Positions 47,810 through 55,772 of a DNA stretch of 64,000 nucleotides are shown here, piece by piece. A model generated the notes under the pieces. It did not search any database and was not told the DNA's origin. It saw only the letters and a list, made by a program, of their open reading frames with translations. How positions within the stretch are numbered: position 1 is the stretch's first letter; every line of letters starts with the position of its first letter. Source of the DNA: Allochromatium tepidum (GTDB taxonomy: Bacteria > Pseudomonadota > Gammaproteobacteria > Chromatiales > Chromatiaceae); NCBI RefSeq assembly GCF_018409545.1, contig NZ_AP024563.1, positions 223,501 through 287,500 of the forward strand. Reading direction: 5' to 3'. Both the position numbers and the translations under genes were made by a program.

Positions 47810-48700
47810 TTATTCGCCGGAGCGTCCCTGCGCGAACAGCGCGTCGAGTTTCTGCTCGAAGTGGTGGTAATCGAGATAGTCGTAGAGTTCCATGCGCGTC
47901 TGCATGGTGTCGACGACATTGGCCTGGGTACCGTCACGGCGGATGGCCTGATAGACATTGAGCGCGGCCTTGTTCATGGCGCGGAAGGCCGACAGCGGAT
48001 AGAGCACCAGCGACACGCCCACGGCCCCCAACTCAGTGGTCGTGAACAGCGGCGTGGCGCCGAACTCGGTGATGTTGGCCAGCACCGGCACCCGGACGGC
48101 GGCGGTAAAGCGCTCGTATTGCGCCAGCTCGGTCATGGCCTCGGGGAAGATCATGTCGGCGCCGGCCTCGACACAGGCCTGAGCGCGCTCGATGGCCGCG
48201 TCCAGTCCCTCGACGGCGAGTGCATCGGTGCGGGCCATGATGACGAAGTCATGGGTGCGCGCATCCACGGCGGCCTTGATGCGGTCGACCATCTCGGCCT
48301 GTGAGACGATCGCCTTGCCGGGACGGTGTCCGCAGCGCTTGGCCGCGACCTGATCCTCGATGTGACAGCCGGCGGCCCCGGCGCGGATCAGTTGCTTGAC
48401 GGTGCGGGCGATGTTGAAGGCCCCGCCCCAGCCGGTGTCGGCATCGACCAGCAGCGGCAGGTCGGTGATATAGGTGATGCGGCCGACGTCCTCCAGCACA
48501 TTGTCCAGACTGGTCATGCCCAGATCCGGGATGCCGTAAGAACCGGCCGCGACACCGCCGCCGGACAGATAGAGGGCGCGATAGCCGGTGCGCTCGGCCA
48601 TGCGGGCGTGATAGGCGTTGATGGCGCCGACGACCTGCAAGGGGCGTTCTTCCTGGACCGCGAGGCGCAGCTTGGCGCCGGGTGTCATGGCTTGGGTCAT
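47810..48700 (-). CDS. prpB: 2-methylisocitrate lyase
   Basis: PrpB cleaves 2-methylisocitrate to pyruvate and succinate, closing the methylcitrate route. The 296-residue product has the isocitrate-lyase fold with the conserved [19 protein letters not shown], the metal-site [20 protein letters not shown], and the active-site loop KRCGHRPGK with the catalytic Cys. The start is ATG 48700 ([10 protein letters not shown]), as in homologues; a longer in-frame extension covers the gap to gntR and was rejected. The gap to gntR is 47 bases. Confidence 0.96.
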   Translation of the reverse strand: MTQAMTPGAKLRLAVQEERPLQVVGAINAYHARMAERTGYRALYLSGGGVAAGSYGIPDLGMTSLDNVLEDVGRITYITDLPLLVDADTGWGGAFNIARTVKQLIRAGAAGCHIEDQVAAKRCGHRPGKAIVSQAEMVDRIKAAVDARTHDFVIMARTDALAVEGLDAAIERAQACVEAGADMIFPEAMTELAQYERFTAAVRVPVLANITEFGATPLFTTTELGAVGVSLVLYPLSAFRAMNKAALNVYQAIRRDGTQANVVDTMQTRMELYDYLDYHHFEQKLDALFAQGRSGE

Positions 48701-48747
48701 GGTCTGTGCTCGTCTCGGTTGGTGGAGCCGGATGGACTCGGATCTGG

Positions 48748-49539
48748 TCAGTTGGAGGCCGACGATGGCGTCGTGGACGGTTGGCGCGAACAGCGAACCC
48801 GTGGCCCATTGATCGCCGACGGCGGGTGGCCGGCCGTGCTCAGGGCCAGTTGTTGCTCGGTGGCCTGACGCGAGGCGCGGATATGGCGGCGCATCAGCCA
48901 CTCGGCCAGCTCGCCGTCGCGTGCGGCGATGGCCTCGACGATCAATTCATGCTCGCGCAGGGCCTCGCGGGTGCGATGACTCTTCATGCCGAACTGGCAG
49001 CGGTACAGGCGCGTGAGGTGATAGAGATCGTTGCACAGGATCTCGATCAGACGGCGGTTGCCGCTGCCACGGGCGATGCGGAAATGGAAGTCGAGATCGC
49101 CTTCCTGCTGGAAGTAGCTCTGCCAGTCCTCGTGCGCGAGTTCCCGGCGGTGGCGTTCGAGCAGAGCCTTGAGTTCCGCGATGCCGGCGTCCGACATGCG
49201 CTCGGCGGCCAGACGCGCGGCCATGGCTTCCAGTCCCTCGCGCACCAGGTAGATTTCCAGCAACTCGGTGCTGCTGAGCTGGACGACACGGGCGCCGACA
49301 TTGGCACGCCGTTCGATGAGTTTGATGGCTTCGAGCCGTTGCAGCGCCTCGCGCAGCGATCCGCGGCTGACGCCGTAACGGGCCGCCAGCGCCGGTTCGC
49401 TGATCTTGCTGCCCGCCGGGATCTCGCCCTCGACGATGGCCTGACGCAGTTGGTCGAACAGGCGGTCGGCGATGGTGAGCGTGGGGGCGTCTTCGAGGTC
49501 CAGGGCCGCGAGTGTCATGGTGAATGTGTCGACAGTCAT
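48748..49539 (-). CDS. GntR-family (FCD) regulator of propionate genes
   Basis: The 263-residue protein has an N-terminal winged helix ([20 protein letters not shown], then [20 protein letters not shown]) and a C-terminal FCD ligand domain with the Asp/His metal-type pattern ([17 protein letters not shown]). The position at the head of prpB-prpC argues that it senses a methylcitrate-cycle metabolite or a related organic acid. An alternative start is the Met seven residues later. It is probably autoregulated through the palindrome just upstream. It plays the role that PrpR plays in enteric bacteria but is unrelated in family. Confidence 0.88.
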   Translation of the reverse strand: MTVDTFTMTLAALDLEDAPTLTIADRLFDQLRQAIVEGEIPAGSKISEPALAARYGVSRGSLREALQRLEAIKLIERRANVGARVVQLSSTELLEIYLVREGLEAMAARLAAERMSDAGIAELKALLERHRRELAHEDWQSYFQQEGDLDFHFRIARGSGNRRLIEILCNDLYHLTRLYRCQFGMKSHRTREALREHELIVEAIAARDGELAEWLMRRHIRASRQATEQQLALSTAGHPPSAINGPRVRCSRQPSTTPSSASN

Positions 49540-49555
49540 CGGGTCGGTACGCCGT

Positions 49556-49600
49556 AAAATAGTCGATTCATCGATAATGTCAAGATGGATTGTCGACAAT
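49556..49600 (-). promoter_or_regulatory. gntR-prpBC promoter and palindromic operator
   Basis: On the minus strand TTGACA (49578-49583), a 16-base spacer and TATTTT (49556-49561) form a promoter for gntR. Six bases upstream of the -35 lies ATTGTCGACAAT (49589-49600), a perfect 12-base palindrome of the type bound by FCD GntR regulators. Binding by the adjacent regulator is an inference. Confidence 0.6.
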
Positions 49601-49651
49601 AAAGACCGAGATTGCTCTGTTTGAGAGCACTCATATCGCCAACGGGAACAG

Positions 49652-49971
49652 ATGCTCACTGTACACAACATCTTCACCGATCTGCCGACACTCGCCGGGG
49701 GGAGTTCTTCGAGGAGCTGGCCGCCTGTCGGGGCGTGCGTATCGAGCGCATTCTGAGCAGCGACCGGCCGGAGCCTGTGCTCTACGATCAGGAGCAGGAC
49801 GAGTGGGTCTGTCTGCTCCAGGGTGAGGCGCGGCTGTGGATCGCCGGTGACGAAGTCGAACTCCGGGCCGGGGATCATTGCCTGATTCCGGCGCATACGC
49901 CGCATCGCGTGCTACGCACCTCGCATGAGCCGCCCTGTCTGTGGCTGGCGGTGCATATCCATCCTCGATGA
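49652..49971 (+). pseudogene. cupin-domain protein, frameshifted
   Basis: The ATG at 49652 opens MLTVHNIFTDLPTLAGG and then loses sense. One frame over, the sequence continues FFEELAACRGVRIERIL and a cupin barrel (WVCLLQGEARLWIAGDEVEL, HCLIPAHTPHRVLR, LWLAVHIHP). The shift coincides with a run of six G at about 49694-49699; seven G would restore one continuous frame of about 106 residues. The cupin core is otherwise intact, so this is either a recent frameshift, a phase-variable G-run or a sequencing error. It lies divergent from gntR. Confidence 0.75.
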
Positions 49972-50070
49972 GCGATGACCGTGGCGCCTATCTGGTCCGG
50001 CTGATCACTGATCGGTTCGAGGAGCTTGGGTCTGACGTAGAAATCTCGCGTGTAACATGACCAAAAAAGT

Positions 50071-50087
50071 GCTAGCGTTTTGCTAGC
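50071..50087 (+). promoter_or_regulatory. inverted repeat upstream of the FitA-like antitoxin
   Basis: GCTAGC, a five-base spacer (GTTTT) and GCTAGC lie 22 bases before the antitoxin start. Toxin-antitoxin operons are normally autoregulated through such repeats by the ribbon-helix-helix antitoxin. Confidence 0.55.
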
Positions 50088-50108
50088 CCATGATCTGGAG
50101 ACTCGTTG

Positions 50109-50372
50109 ATGCCCACTCTGGTTCTGCGCAATGTCCCGGACGAGCTCTACCGTCAGCTCAAGGACACCGCCAAACGCCATCGCCGCTCGATGACACAGGA
50201 GGCGATCCTGTCGCTCCATGCGGGCCTGACCGAAGCGTCCGGGCCGGACACCAAACCCTCGTTCGATGAGACCCTGACTTGGCTTCAACGCGAAGTCTGG
50301 TCACTGCCCGTTTTGGATCGCCGTCGCGACGATGACATTCTCGGCTACAACGCGCATGGCCACTGCGATTGA
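50109..50372 (+). CDS. FitA-like ribbon-helix-helix antitoxin
   Basis: The 87-residue protein begins MPTLVLRNVPDELYRQLKDT and continues AKRHRRSMTQEAILSLHAGL, a ribbon-helix-helix DNA-binding domain of the FitA/Arc type. The C-terminal part, which should wrap the toxin, ends WSLPVLDRRRDDDILGYNAH, as in FitA-like antitoxins. It overlaps the PIN toxin gene by 17 bases. Because the toxin is broken, this antitoxin is now an orphan repressor, possibly able to cross-react with the second VapC-type toxin nearby. Confidence 0.87.
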   Translation: MPTLVLRNVPDELYRQLKDTAKRHRRSMTQEAILSLHAGLTEASGPDTKPSFDETLTWLQREVWSLPVLDRRRDDDILGYNAHGHCD

Positions 50373-50778
50373 TCTGGCTGTCGACACCAGCGCGCTGACG
50401 GCGATTCTGCTCGGTGAACCCGAAGCATCGGATCTGCTGAAGACGTTGGTTGCCTCCACCCAGCCGGGTATCTGCGCCCCCAATCGCACCGAGTTCCTGA
50501 TCGTCATGCAAGCGCGTCTCGGTGATGTGGGCGTCGAACGTGCCCGGACCTTTCTGCAGATGCAGCAAATCCGGACGATCGCCCTCGATGAAGCGCTCGC
50601 GGATCGAGCGACGGAGGCTTAACGCACCTTCGGTAAGGGGCGACATCCGGCCGGACTCAACTTCGGGGATTGCTTTTCCTATACCTTGGCCACCAGCGAG
50701 CGGGTTCCGCTGCTGTTCAAAGGCGAGGACTTTTCGCAGACCGACGTGAGGTGCGCACTGACGCCGGCCGGGCAATGA
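50356..50778 (+). pseudogene. VapC/FitB-type PIN toxin with a nonsense mutation
   Basis: Starting at ATG 50356, the frame reads IDLAVDTSALTAILLGEPEA (first catalytic Asp) and NRTEFLIVMQARLG (catalytic Glu), then hits TAA at 50620-50622, codon 89. Past the stop the same frame continues [20 protein letters not shown] with the third acidic site and runs to TGA 50776-50778, giving the full normal length of 140 codons. One base change would restore it. The truncated product lacks the last catalytic Asp, so it should not cleave RNA. Confidence 0.88.
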
Positions 50779-50798
50779 ACCCATACGGGAGCTGCTCG

Positions 50799-51179
50799 AT
50801 GAGCACAGAAGATCGCTTGAATATGGCATTCAGGCAGTTTCTATCGAGCTCCGTCTCGGACGAACTGTTGCGCTTGATCAAGGACTCCATCGGCCCGGAG
50901 GATGTCGACACGCTGATGCAGGCGGTTCTCTCGCTGAACGATCCGAGCGAATACTGCAAGCATGATCTGGATAGCGAAACCGTTTCCGGCTTCTTTCTGT
51001 TTCTCGACTTCATCAGCGCTTTGATCATCCAACTGGGCGATCAGGCCATCCAGGCCACGAAGGCTTACCAGGACACGCGACACCCTTTCGTGCCTTGGGT
51101 GATCAAGTTCGTCAATGATGAACGCTTTCATGCCGAGATTCTGGCGAAGTTCGAGAGCCTTTGGAACGATTCCGTTTGA
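50799..51179 (+). CDS. uncharacterised helical protein
   Basis: ATG 50799, seven bases after GGGAG, gives 126 residues. The protein is acidic and mostly helical (DELLRLIKDSIGPEDVDTLM; FFLFLDFISALIIQLGDQAI) with no recognised motif, signal peptide or membrane segment. It ends IKFVNDERFHAEILAKFESL. I do not know the family. It lies between the broken vapC and a gene with an internal deletion, 15 bases upstream of the latter on the same strand, so the two may once have formed an operon. Confidence 0.55.
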   Translation: MSTEDRLNMAFRQFLSSSVSDELLRLIKDSIGPEDVDTLMQAVLSLNDPSEYCKHDLDSETVSGFFLFLDFISALIIQLGDQAIQATKAYQDTRHPFVPWVIKFVNDERFHAEILAKFESLWNDSV

Positions 51180-51194
51180 GCAGGACCAGCCCGT

Positions 51195-51531
51195 ATGCGC
51201 AAGGAATATGGCCAAGCACTCAGGACGTTGTTTGCCGCCGAAATGCGGCGGGTGGTCCCGAACTTCGAGGCCGTCAAGGTCAAGTCCGTGTACTTCTGGC
51301 CAGGGGATCGCGCGTAATCTCTGGGGACAGGAGGATCGGTGGTGGGTCATCAGGGAATTCAAGCTGCGGCTGACGGTCGCTGAGCTTGAGGCCGATCTTC
51401 AGCCGATCCCCGACGTCGAGGCGAAGGCCGGCGTGGCGCCGTGCGTCATCGAGGCCGTCAGCCGGATCCGGGCGGTCGGGATTCCCTACCTGGAGGAACT
51501 CGTCCGCGTAGAGACTGGAGTGTCTGAGTAA
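51195..51531 (+). pseudogene. uncharacterised gene with internal deletion
   Basis: The ATG at 51195 opens MRKEYGQALRTLFAAEMRRV and continues VPNFEAVKVKSVYFWPGDRA, then stops at 51315-51317. One frame over, from about 51318 to TAA 51529-51531, a second coherent segment reads WGQEDRWWVIREFKLRLTVA and ends VEAVSRIRAVGIPYLEELVR-like sequence. The two pieces look like the beginning and end of one protein whose middle was lost by an out-of-frame deletion. The family is not recognised. Confidence 0.6.
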
Positions 51532-51553
51532 ATCACAATTCGTTGAAGCGGAT

Positions 51554-51973
51554 CTAGTGCATGAGCAGCAGATTGGTGAACGGGTGGTGATTCTTCCAGC
51601 GGTAAGTATCGAAATCGCGCTGATCGGTGGAGAGGATGCGTCCGTGTCCCAAATGCTCGGCGAGGATGACCAGAGAAGCATCGGCCAGATCCATCGGCAG
51701 GTTGGCGTATTGGCGCATCAGAGCCGTCAGTCGCGGCAGATGGTGAGTCTCCAGCGCAAAGAGCGAGAACGTCCCCAGTGTCTGCCGTTCGATGAACGTG
51801 GCAGCCTGGGCTTGTCCCACCTGGCGTTGCAGCAAATAACAGGTTTCGGTGAGAACGGGCCAGGTGGTCACCAATCCCTCGCGCACGGACAGCAACGCCT
51901 GACGGGCCGCATCATGGAACTGATCCTTACCGTCGAACAGCGCCAACCAAAATCCCGTGTCGGCGATGATCAT
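51554..51973 (-). CDS. PIN-domain ribonuclease toxin (VapC-type)
   Basis: The start at 51973 gives 139 residues beginning MIIADTGFWLALFDGKD with the first catalytic Asp. The Glu in WPVLTETCYLLQRQVG and the C-terminal acidic pair in LPMDLADASLVILAEHLG and ILSTDQRDFDTYRW complete the PIN active site. It should cleave RNA when free of antitoxin. It overlaps the antitoxin stop by four bases (ATGA). Unlike the PIN gene 1 kb away, it looks intact. Confidence 0.9.
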   Translation of the reverse strand: MIIADTGFWLALFDGKDQFHDAARQALLSVREGLVTTWPVLTETCYLLQRQVGQAQAATFIERQTLGTFSLFALETHHLPRLTALMRQYANLPMDLADASLVILAEHLGHGRILSTDQRDFDTYRWKNHHPFTNLLLMH

Positions 51974-52224
51974 TCCTGGCCCCACAGTCGTTGCTTATAG
52001 TCGATCGACAGTCGACCGTCGCCCTCAATGCAGCCGATCAGTCCGGCTTCGTCCAGCAATCGATAAGCGCGCTGTCCCTCAGTTTCAGGAGCCGCTAGGG
52101 CTTGTTCGTCCAGTGCGCGCGCAAGGATCTCGGCCACCAACTCCGACAGCGGCTGATTGGAGCGTTGTTGCAGCTCCAGGAGACGCCGAGCATGGCGGTC
52201 GTCGAGTTCGGTTTCGATGTGCAT
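51970..52224 (-). CDS. antitoxin of the VapC-type toxin
   Basis: The 84-residue protein starts MHIETELDDRHARRLLELQQ and continues SNQPLSELVAEILARALDEQ, a ribbon-helix-helix or CopG-like pattern. The C-terminal region (RAYRLLDEAGLIGCIEGDGR) resembles the toxin-binding tail of antitoxins paired with this PIN subgroup. Start 52224 was chosen from this alignment; an upstream in-frame start has no family-like sequence. It precedes and is translationally coupled to the toxin. Confidence 0.82.
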   Translation of the reverse strand: MHIETELDDRHARRLLELQQRSNQPLSELVAEILARALDEQALAAPETEGQRAYRLLDEAGLIGCIEGDGRLSIDYKQRLWGQE

Positions 52225-52461
52225 GGTATTCAGACCTCCAGATTCAGCGCGCCCATGGACGCGGCACATGCCTTCAGTCGCTCGAAGACGCAGTGTATAT
52301 TCAGTCTTGAGTCCAAGCCAGTCTACGTCCTTCCAATCCAGGACCGACATGGGAGATCAGGACGCATTTGGACGGTCCGGCGCGTTTCGCTCGTCCCTGA
52401 TCGCAGACCATGCCATCATCCGGGCCGGATGGCTCGGACTGTCAGAATGGAGTGAGCGACG

Positions 52462-52796
52462 ATGGCCTACAACGAATCGGAAACCCGCTTCTATCTCATC
52501 GATCCGGTGTTGCGCGCCAAGGCCTCAAGCGCGCAAAGAAGGCCGATCCCAAGGCCGACGTACTCGCCGCCCTGGAATCACGCCTCCGTCGCTGGGAGAA
52601 AGCTGCGCGCGACCCGGAGGCACGCATCGCCGACATCGACGCCGGCGTGTTCGATCTCAAGGCGGTCAATCCCAACGCACTCGCCAAGAGCGACGAGCGC
52701 ACGCCCGAGGCCATCCTCGACAGTATCGGACAGCAGGGGCGCCTCGTGGCGGAATCCCTGGCGACACTGCGCGCCTGGCTGGCCGACCCAGGTTGA
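52462..52796 (+). pseudogene. collapsed type I restriction-modification gene remnant
   Basis: The frame from 52462 begins MAYNESETRFYLIDPVLRAK, the characteristic N-terminus of HsdR-type subunits, then loses sense at about 52520. From there another frame carries AKKADPKADVLAALESRLRR, WEKAARDPEARIADIDAGVF and DLKAVNPNALAKSDERTPEA to TGA 52794-52796. That is a C-terminal tail I associate with type I restriction or modification subunits. About 20 N-terminal codons have thus been joined out of frame to about 90 C-terminal codons, with everything between deleted. The deletion may span one gene (hsdR) or several (hsdR to hsdM). Confidence 0.72.
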
Positions 52797-52881
52797 CGGT
52801 CAGCCGGCTGATCGACTAGAAGCAATGGATCCGTTGTAAGCTGTATGGGTGATCCATGTCACCACAACGGAATGAAACGTC

Positions 52882-55692
52882 ATGAGCCATGCTTCCACTG
52901 ACGGGCCGTTCGGATACCCACACAGCGATCTGGTACTCGATCGCTTGCCCTTGGGTGTCGTCTTCCAGGATGCACAGGGCGAGATCCGGGTCGCCAATCC
53001 GGCCGCCGAGCGGATTCTCGGACTGTCTCTGGACCAGATGTGCGGTGTCCGCTTGATCGATCCCCGATGGCGCGCCATGCACGAGGACGGTTCGCCCTTC
53101 CCCGGCGAGCAGCATCCCGCCATGATCACCCTGCGCACGGGCGAACCCGTGCGCGACGTGGTCATGGGCGTGTTCAATCCCCAGCACGAGGCTTACACCT
53201 GGATCAAGATCGGCACATGGCCGGTCCGGAACCCGGCCGGCGGCGTGCTCGAAGGCGTCTACGCCTTCTTCGAAGACATCACGGGGCAAAAAACCACTCA
53301 GCAGCAGGAAGCCGTCTCGGAAGCGCACTTTCACACCGTCTTTGCGGCGATGTCCGAGGGGCTGGCTCTACATCGGCTGGTGTATGACAACACCGGTCAT
53401 CCCGTGGATTATCGCATTCTCGACGTCAACCCGGCCTTTACCACCCAGACCGGGCTCGCGCGGGAGGCGGTGGTCGGTCGGCTTGGCTCGGAGGCTTACG
53501 GCACCGGCTCGGCCCCCTTTCTCGAACGCTATGCCCAGGTCGCCCGAACGGGGCAGGCCCAGGTTTTCGAGCACTATTTCGAACCCTTGGGCCGTTACTT
53601 CCACATCAGCGTCTTCTGCCCCGCGCCGGGACACTTCGGGACCGTCTTCCAGGACATCACCGAACGCAAGCACACCGAAGCCTCGCTGCAACGCCAGCGC
53701 ACCATGCTGGCGCGCACCGAGCGGATCGCGCATGTCGGCAGTTGGGAATGGGAGATCTCGACCGACACCGTGACCTGGTCCGACGAATTGTTCCGCATCT
53801 TTCAGCGTGACCCGGAGCAGGGCGCTCCATCCTACGCCGAGCATCCGCAGTTGTATGAACCCGAAGACATGCAGCGGTTGCATGCGGTGGTGGCGGAGGC
53901 CCTTGAGCATGGCACCTCCTACACTGTGGAACTCAGGGCCATTCGCCGGGACGGCGCGATCCGGATCTGCAAGGCTCATGGTGAGGTACAGCGGGATACG
54001 GACGGGCGGATTACGCATCTGATCGGTGCGTTTCAGGACATCACGGAGCAGAAGCAGGCCGAGGCCGAACTCGAGCGTTATCGCCAGGAGCTCGAATCCC
54101 TGGTGGAACAGCGGACGGCGGCCTTGCAGCAGAGCAACGATCAGCTTGCACATACGCAGTTCGCGATAGATCGGGCGGGCATCGGCATCGCCTGGAGCAA
54201 GGCGGACACCGGACGATTCATCTATGCCAACGACGAAATCTGTCGTCAGCTCGGGTATACGCATGACGAACTCATGGCGCTGACTGTCAGTGACATCAAT
54301 CCCGAATTTTCGCCCGCCGCATTGCGGCAATTGACCGCCGAAATGCGAACCGGAGATAGCCTCAAGCGGGTCGAGAGCGTACATCGACGCAAGGACCAGT
54401 CCATTTACCCTGTGGCCCTCACCGTCTATCTGCATCACGTGGGCGACGCGGAATGGCTCATCGCCTTCACCGAAGACATCACCGCACGCAAGGCCGCCGA
54501 GGCCGAGCTGATCCAGGCCCGCGACGCCGCCGAGAGCGCCAATCGGGCCAAGAGCGCCTTTCTCGCCAACATGAGCCATGAGATCCGCACCCCGCTCAAT
54601 GCCGTGCTCGGCATGGTGCATCTCATGCGGCAGGAGACCCTCATCCCGGCCCAGGCCAAGCGCCTGGACAAGATCGAGGTCGCTGGGCGTCATCTGCTCG
54701 ATCTCATCAACGCGGTTCTCGACCTCTCCAAGATCGAGTCCGACAAGCTGACGTTGGATGAGACGGAGGTCCACATCGACGCCATCATGCGCAATCTCGT
54801 CGCCATGCTCTCCGATCGGTTATCCGAGAAGAATCTCAAACTCCGTATCCAGCTCAAGGCCTGTCCGCCCGACCTGCTCGGTGATCCCACCCGACTCCAA
54901 CAGGCGCTGCTGAACTATGCGACCAACGCCATCAAGTTCACCAAGACCGGTTCCATCACCCTGCGCGTCTTCCCCGAGGCGGATCTGGGCGACAGCGTGG
55001 TCGTGCGCTTCGAGGTCGAGGACACCGGCATCGGGATCGCTCCGGAGCGTCTGCGCTGTTTGTTCACTGAATTCGAGCAGGCGGATACCTCGATCACCCG
55101 CCGGTACGGCGGCACCGGGCTCGGGCTGGCACTGACCAAACGACTGGCCCAGTTGATGGGGGGCGAGGCCGGAGCGATCAGTACGCCCGATGTCGGAAGC
55201 ACCTTCTGGTTCACGGCACGCCTGCGCCGAGGGAAGGCGCCCGCCGCCGTCACCCAGGATGCGCCCGAGTTCGAAGCCTTGGATCGCGCCAAGCTGACGC
55301 ATTGCTGTGCGGGAAGACGCCTGCTGCTCGTCGAGGACGAGCCGATCAACCGCGAGATCACCCTGGAACTCATCGCCGACCTGGGTTTGCAGATCGATAG
55401 CGCCGAGAACGGCGCCGAGGCGCTGGAGTTGGTGCGACAACACCTCTATGACCTCATCCTGATGGACATGCAGATGCCCGTCATGGATGGACTGGAGGCC
55501 ACGTACCGAATCCGCCGACTTCCGGAAGCCGCTCAGGTGCCCATCATCGCCATGACCGCCAACGCCTTCGCAGAAGACCGGGCGCGCTGTCTGGAGGCGG
55601 GCATGAACGATTTCCTCACCAAGCCGGTCAAGCCGGAACGGCTGACGGCGGTCATCCGGCACTGGCTCTCGCGACCGACTCCGGATTCATGA
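52882..55692 (+). CDS. PAS-rich hybrid sensor histidine kinase
   Basis: The 936-residue cytosolic protein has four PAS-type domains (about 15-130, 140-265, 275-395 and 425-540), each ending in an FxxDIT motif such as [11 protein letters not shown] HisKA domain has the phosphorylated His566 in [15 protein letters not shown]. An HATPase domain with [19 protein letters not shown] and GGTGLGLAL boxes follows, then a C-terminal receiver with Asp862 in [13 protein letters not shown]. No membrane helices are present, so it senses an internal signal. No obvious HPt or response-regulator partner is adjacent. An ATG with a weak AACGGAATG context was used as start. Confidence 0.95.
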   Translation: MSHASTDGPFGYPHSDLVLDRLPLGVVFQDAQGEIRVANPAAERILGLSLDQMCGVRLIDPRWRAMHEDGSPFPGEQHPAMITLRTGEPVRDVVMGVFNPQHEAYTWIKIGTWPVRNPAGGVLEGVYAFFEDITGQKTTQQQEAVSEAHFHTVFAAMSEGLALHRLVYDNTGHPVDYRILDVNPAFTTQTGLAREAVVGRLGSEAYGTGSAPFLERYAQVARTGQAQVFEHYFEPLGRYFHISVFCPAPGHFGTVFQDITERKHTEASLQRQRTMLARTERIAHVGSWEWEISTDTVTWSDELFRIFQRDPEQGAPSYAEHPQLYEPEDMQRLHAVVAEALEHGTSYTVELRAIRRDGAIRICKAHGEVQRDTDGRITHLIGAFQDITEQKQAEAELERYRQELESLVEQRTAALQQSNDQLAHTQFAIDRAGIGIAWSKADTGRFIYANDEICRQLGYTHDELMALTVSDINPEFSPAALRQLTAEMRTGDSLKRVESVHRRKDQSIYPVALTVYLHHVGDAEWLIAFTEDITARKAAEAELIQARDAAESANRAKSAFLANMSHEIRTPLNAVLGMVHLMRQETLIPAQAKRLDKIEVAGRHLLDLINAVLDLSKIESDKLTLDETEVHIDAIMRNLVAMLSDRLSEKNLKLRIQLKACPPDLLGDPTRLQQALLNYATNAIKFTKTGSITLRVFPEADLGDSVVVRFEVEDTGIGIAPERLRCLFTEFEQADTSITRRYGGTGLGLALTKRLAQLMGGEAGAISTPDVGSTFWFTARLRRGKAPAAVTQDAPEFEALDRAKLTHCCAGRRLLLVEDEPINREITLELIADLGLQIDSAENGAEALELVRQHLYDLILMDMQMPVMDGLEATYRIRRLPEAAQVPIIAMTANAFAEDRARCLEAGMNDFLTKPVKPERLTAVIRHWLSRPTPDS

Positions 55693-55709
55693 GTGCGCGA
55701 TCCGGTTAG

Positions 55710-55734
55710 CCCCTCTCCCCTGGCGGGAGAGGGG
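55710..55734. repeat. REP-like palindrome, copy 3
   Basis: CCCCTCTCCC, then CTGGC, then GGGAGAGGGG is a perfect ten-base stem between the convergent kinase and prpE genes. It is the best copy of the three. Confidence 0.75.
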
Positions 55735-55772
55735 GGCAGGGGACCGCAACGCCCCAATTGCCTTATGAGCCG

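Noticed and set aside
52157..52819. Plus-strand frame of 220 codons across the antitoxin and restriction remnant
   Set aside because: Only an Arg-rich shadow; it crosses an antisense gene and mixes frames of the remnant.
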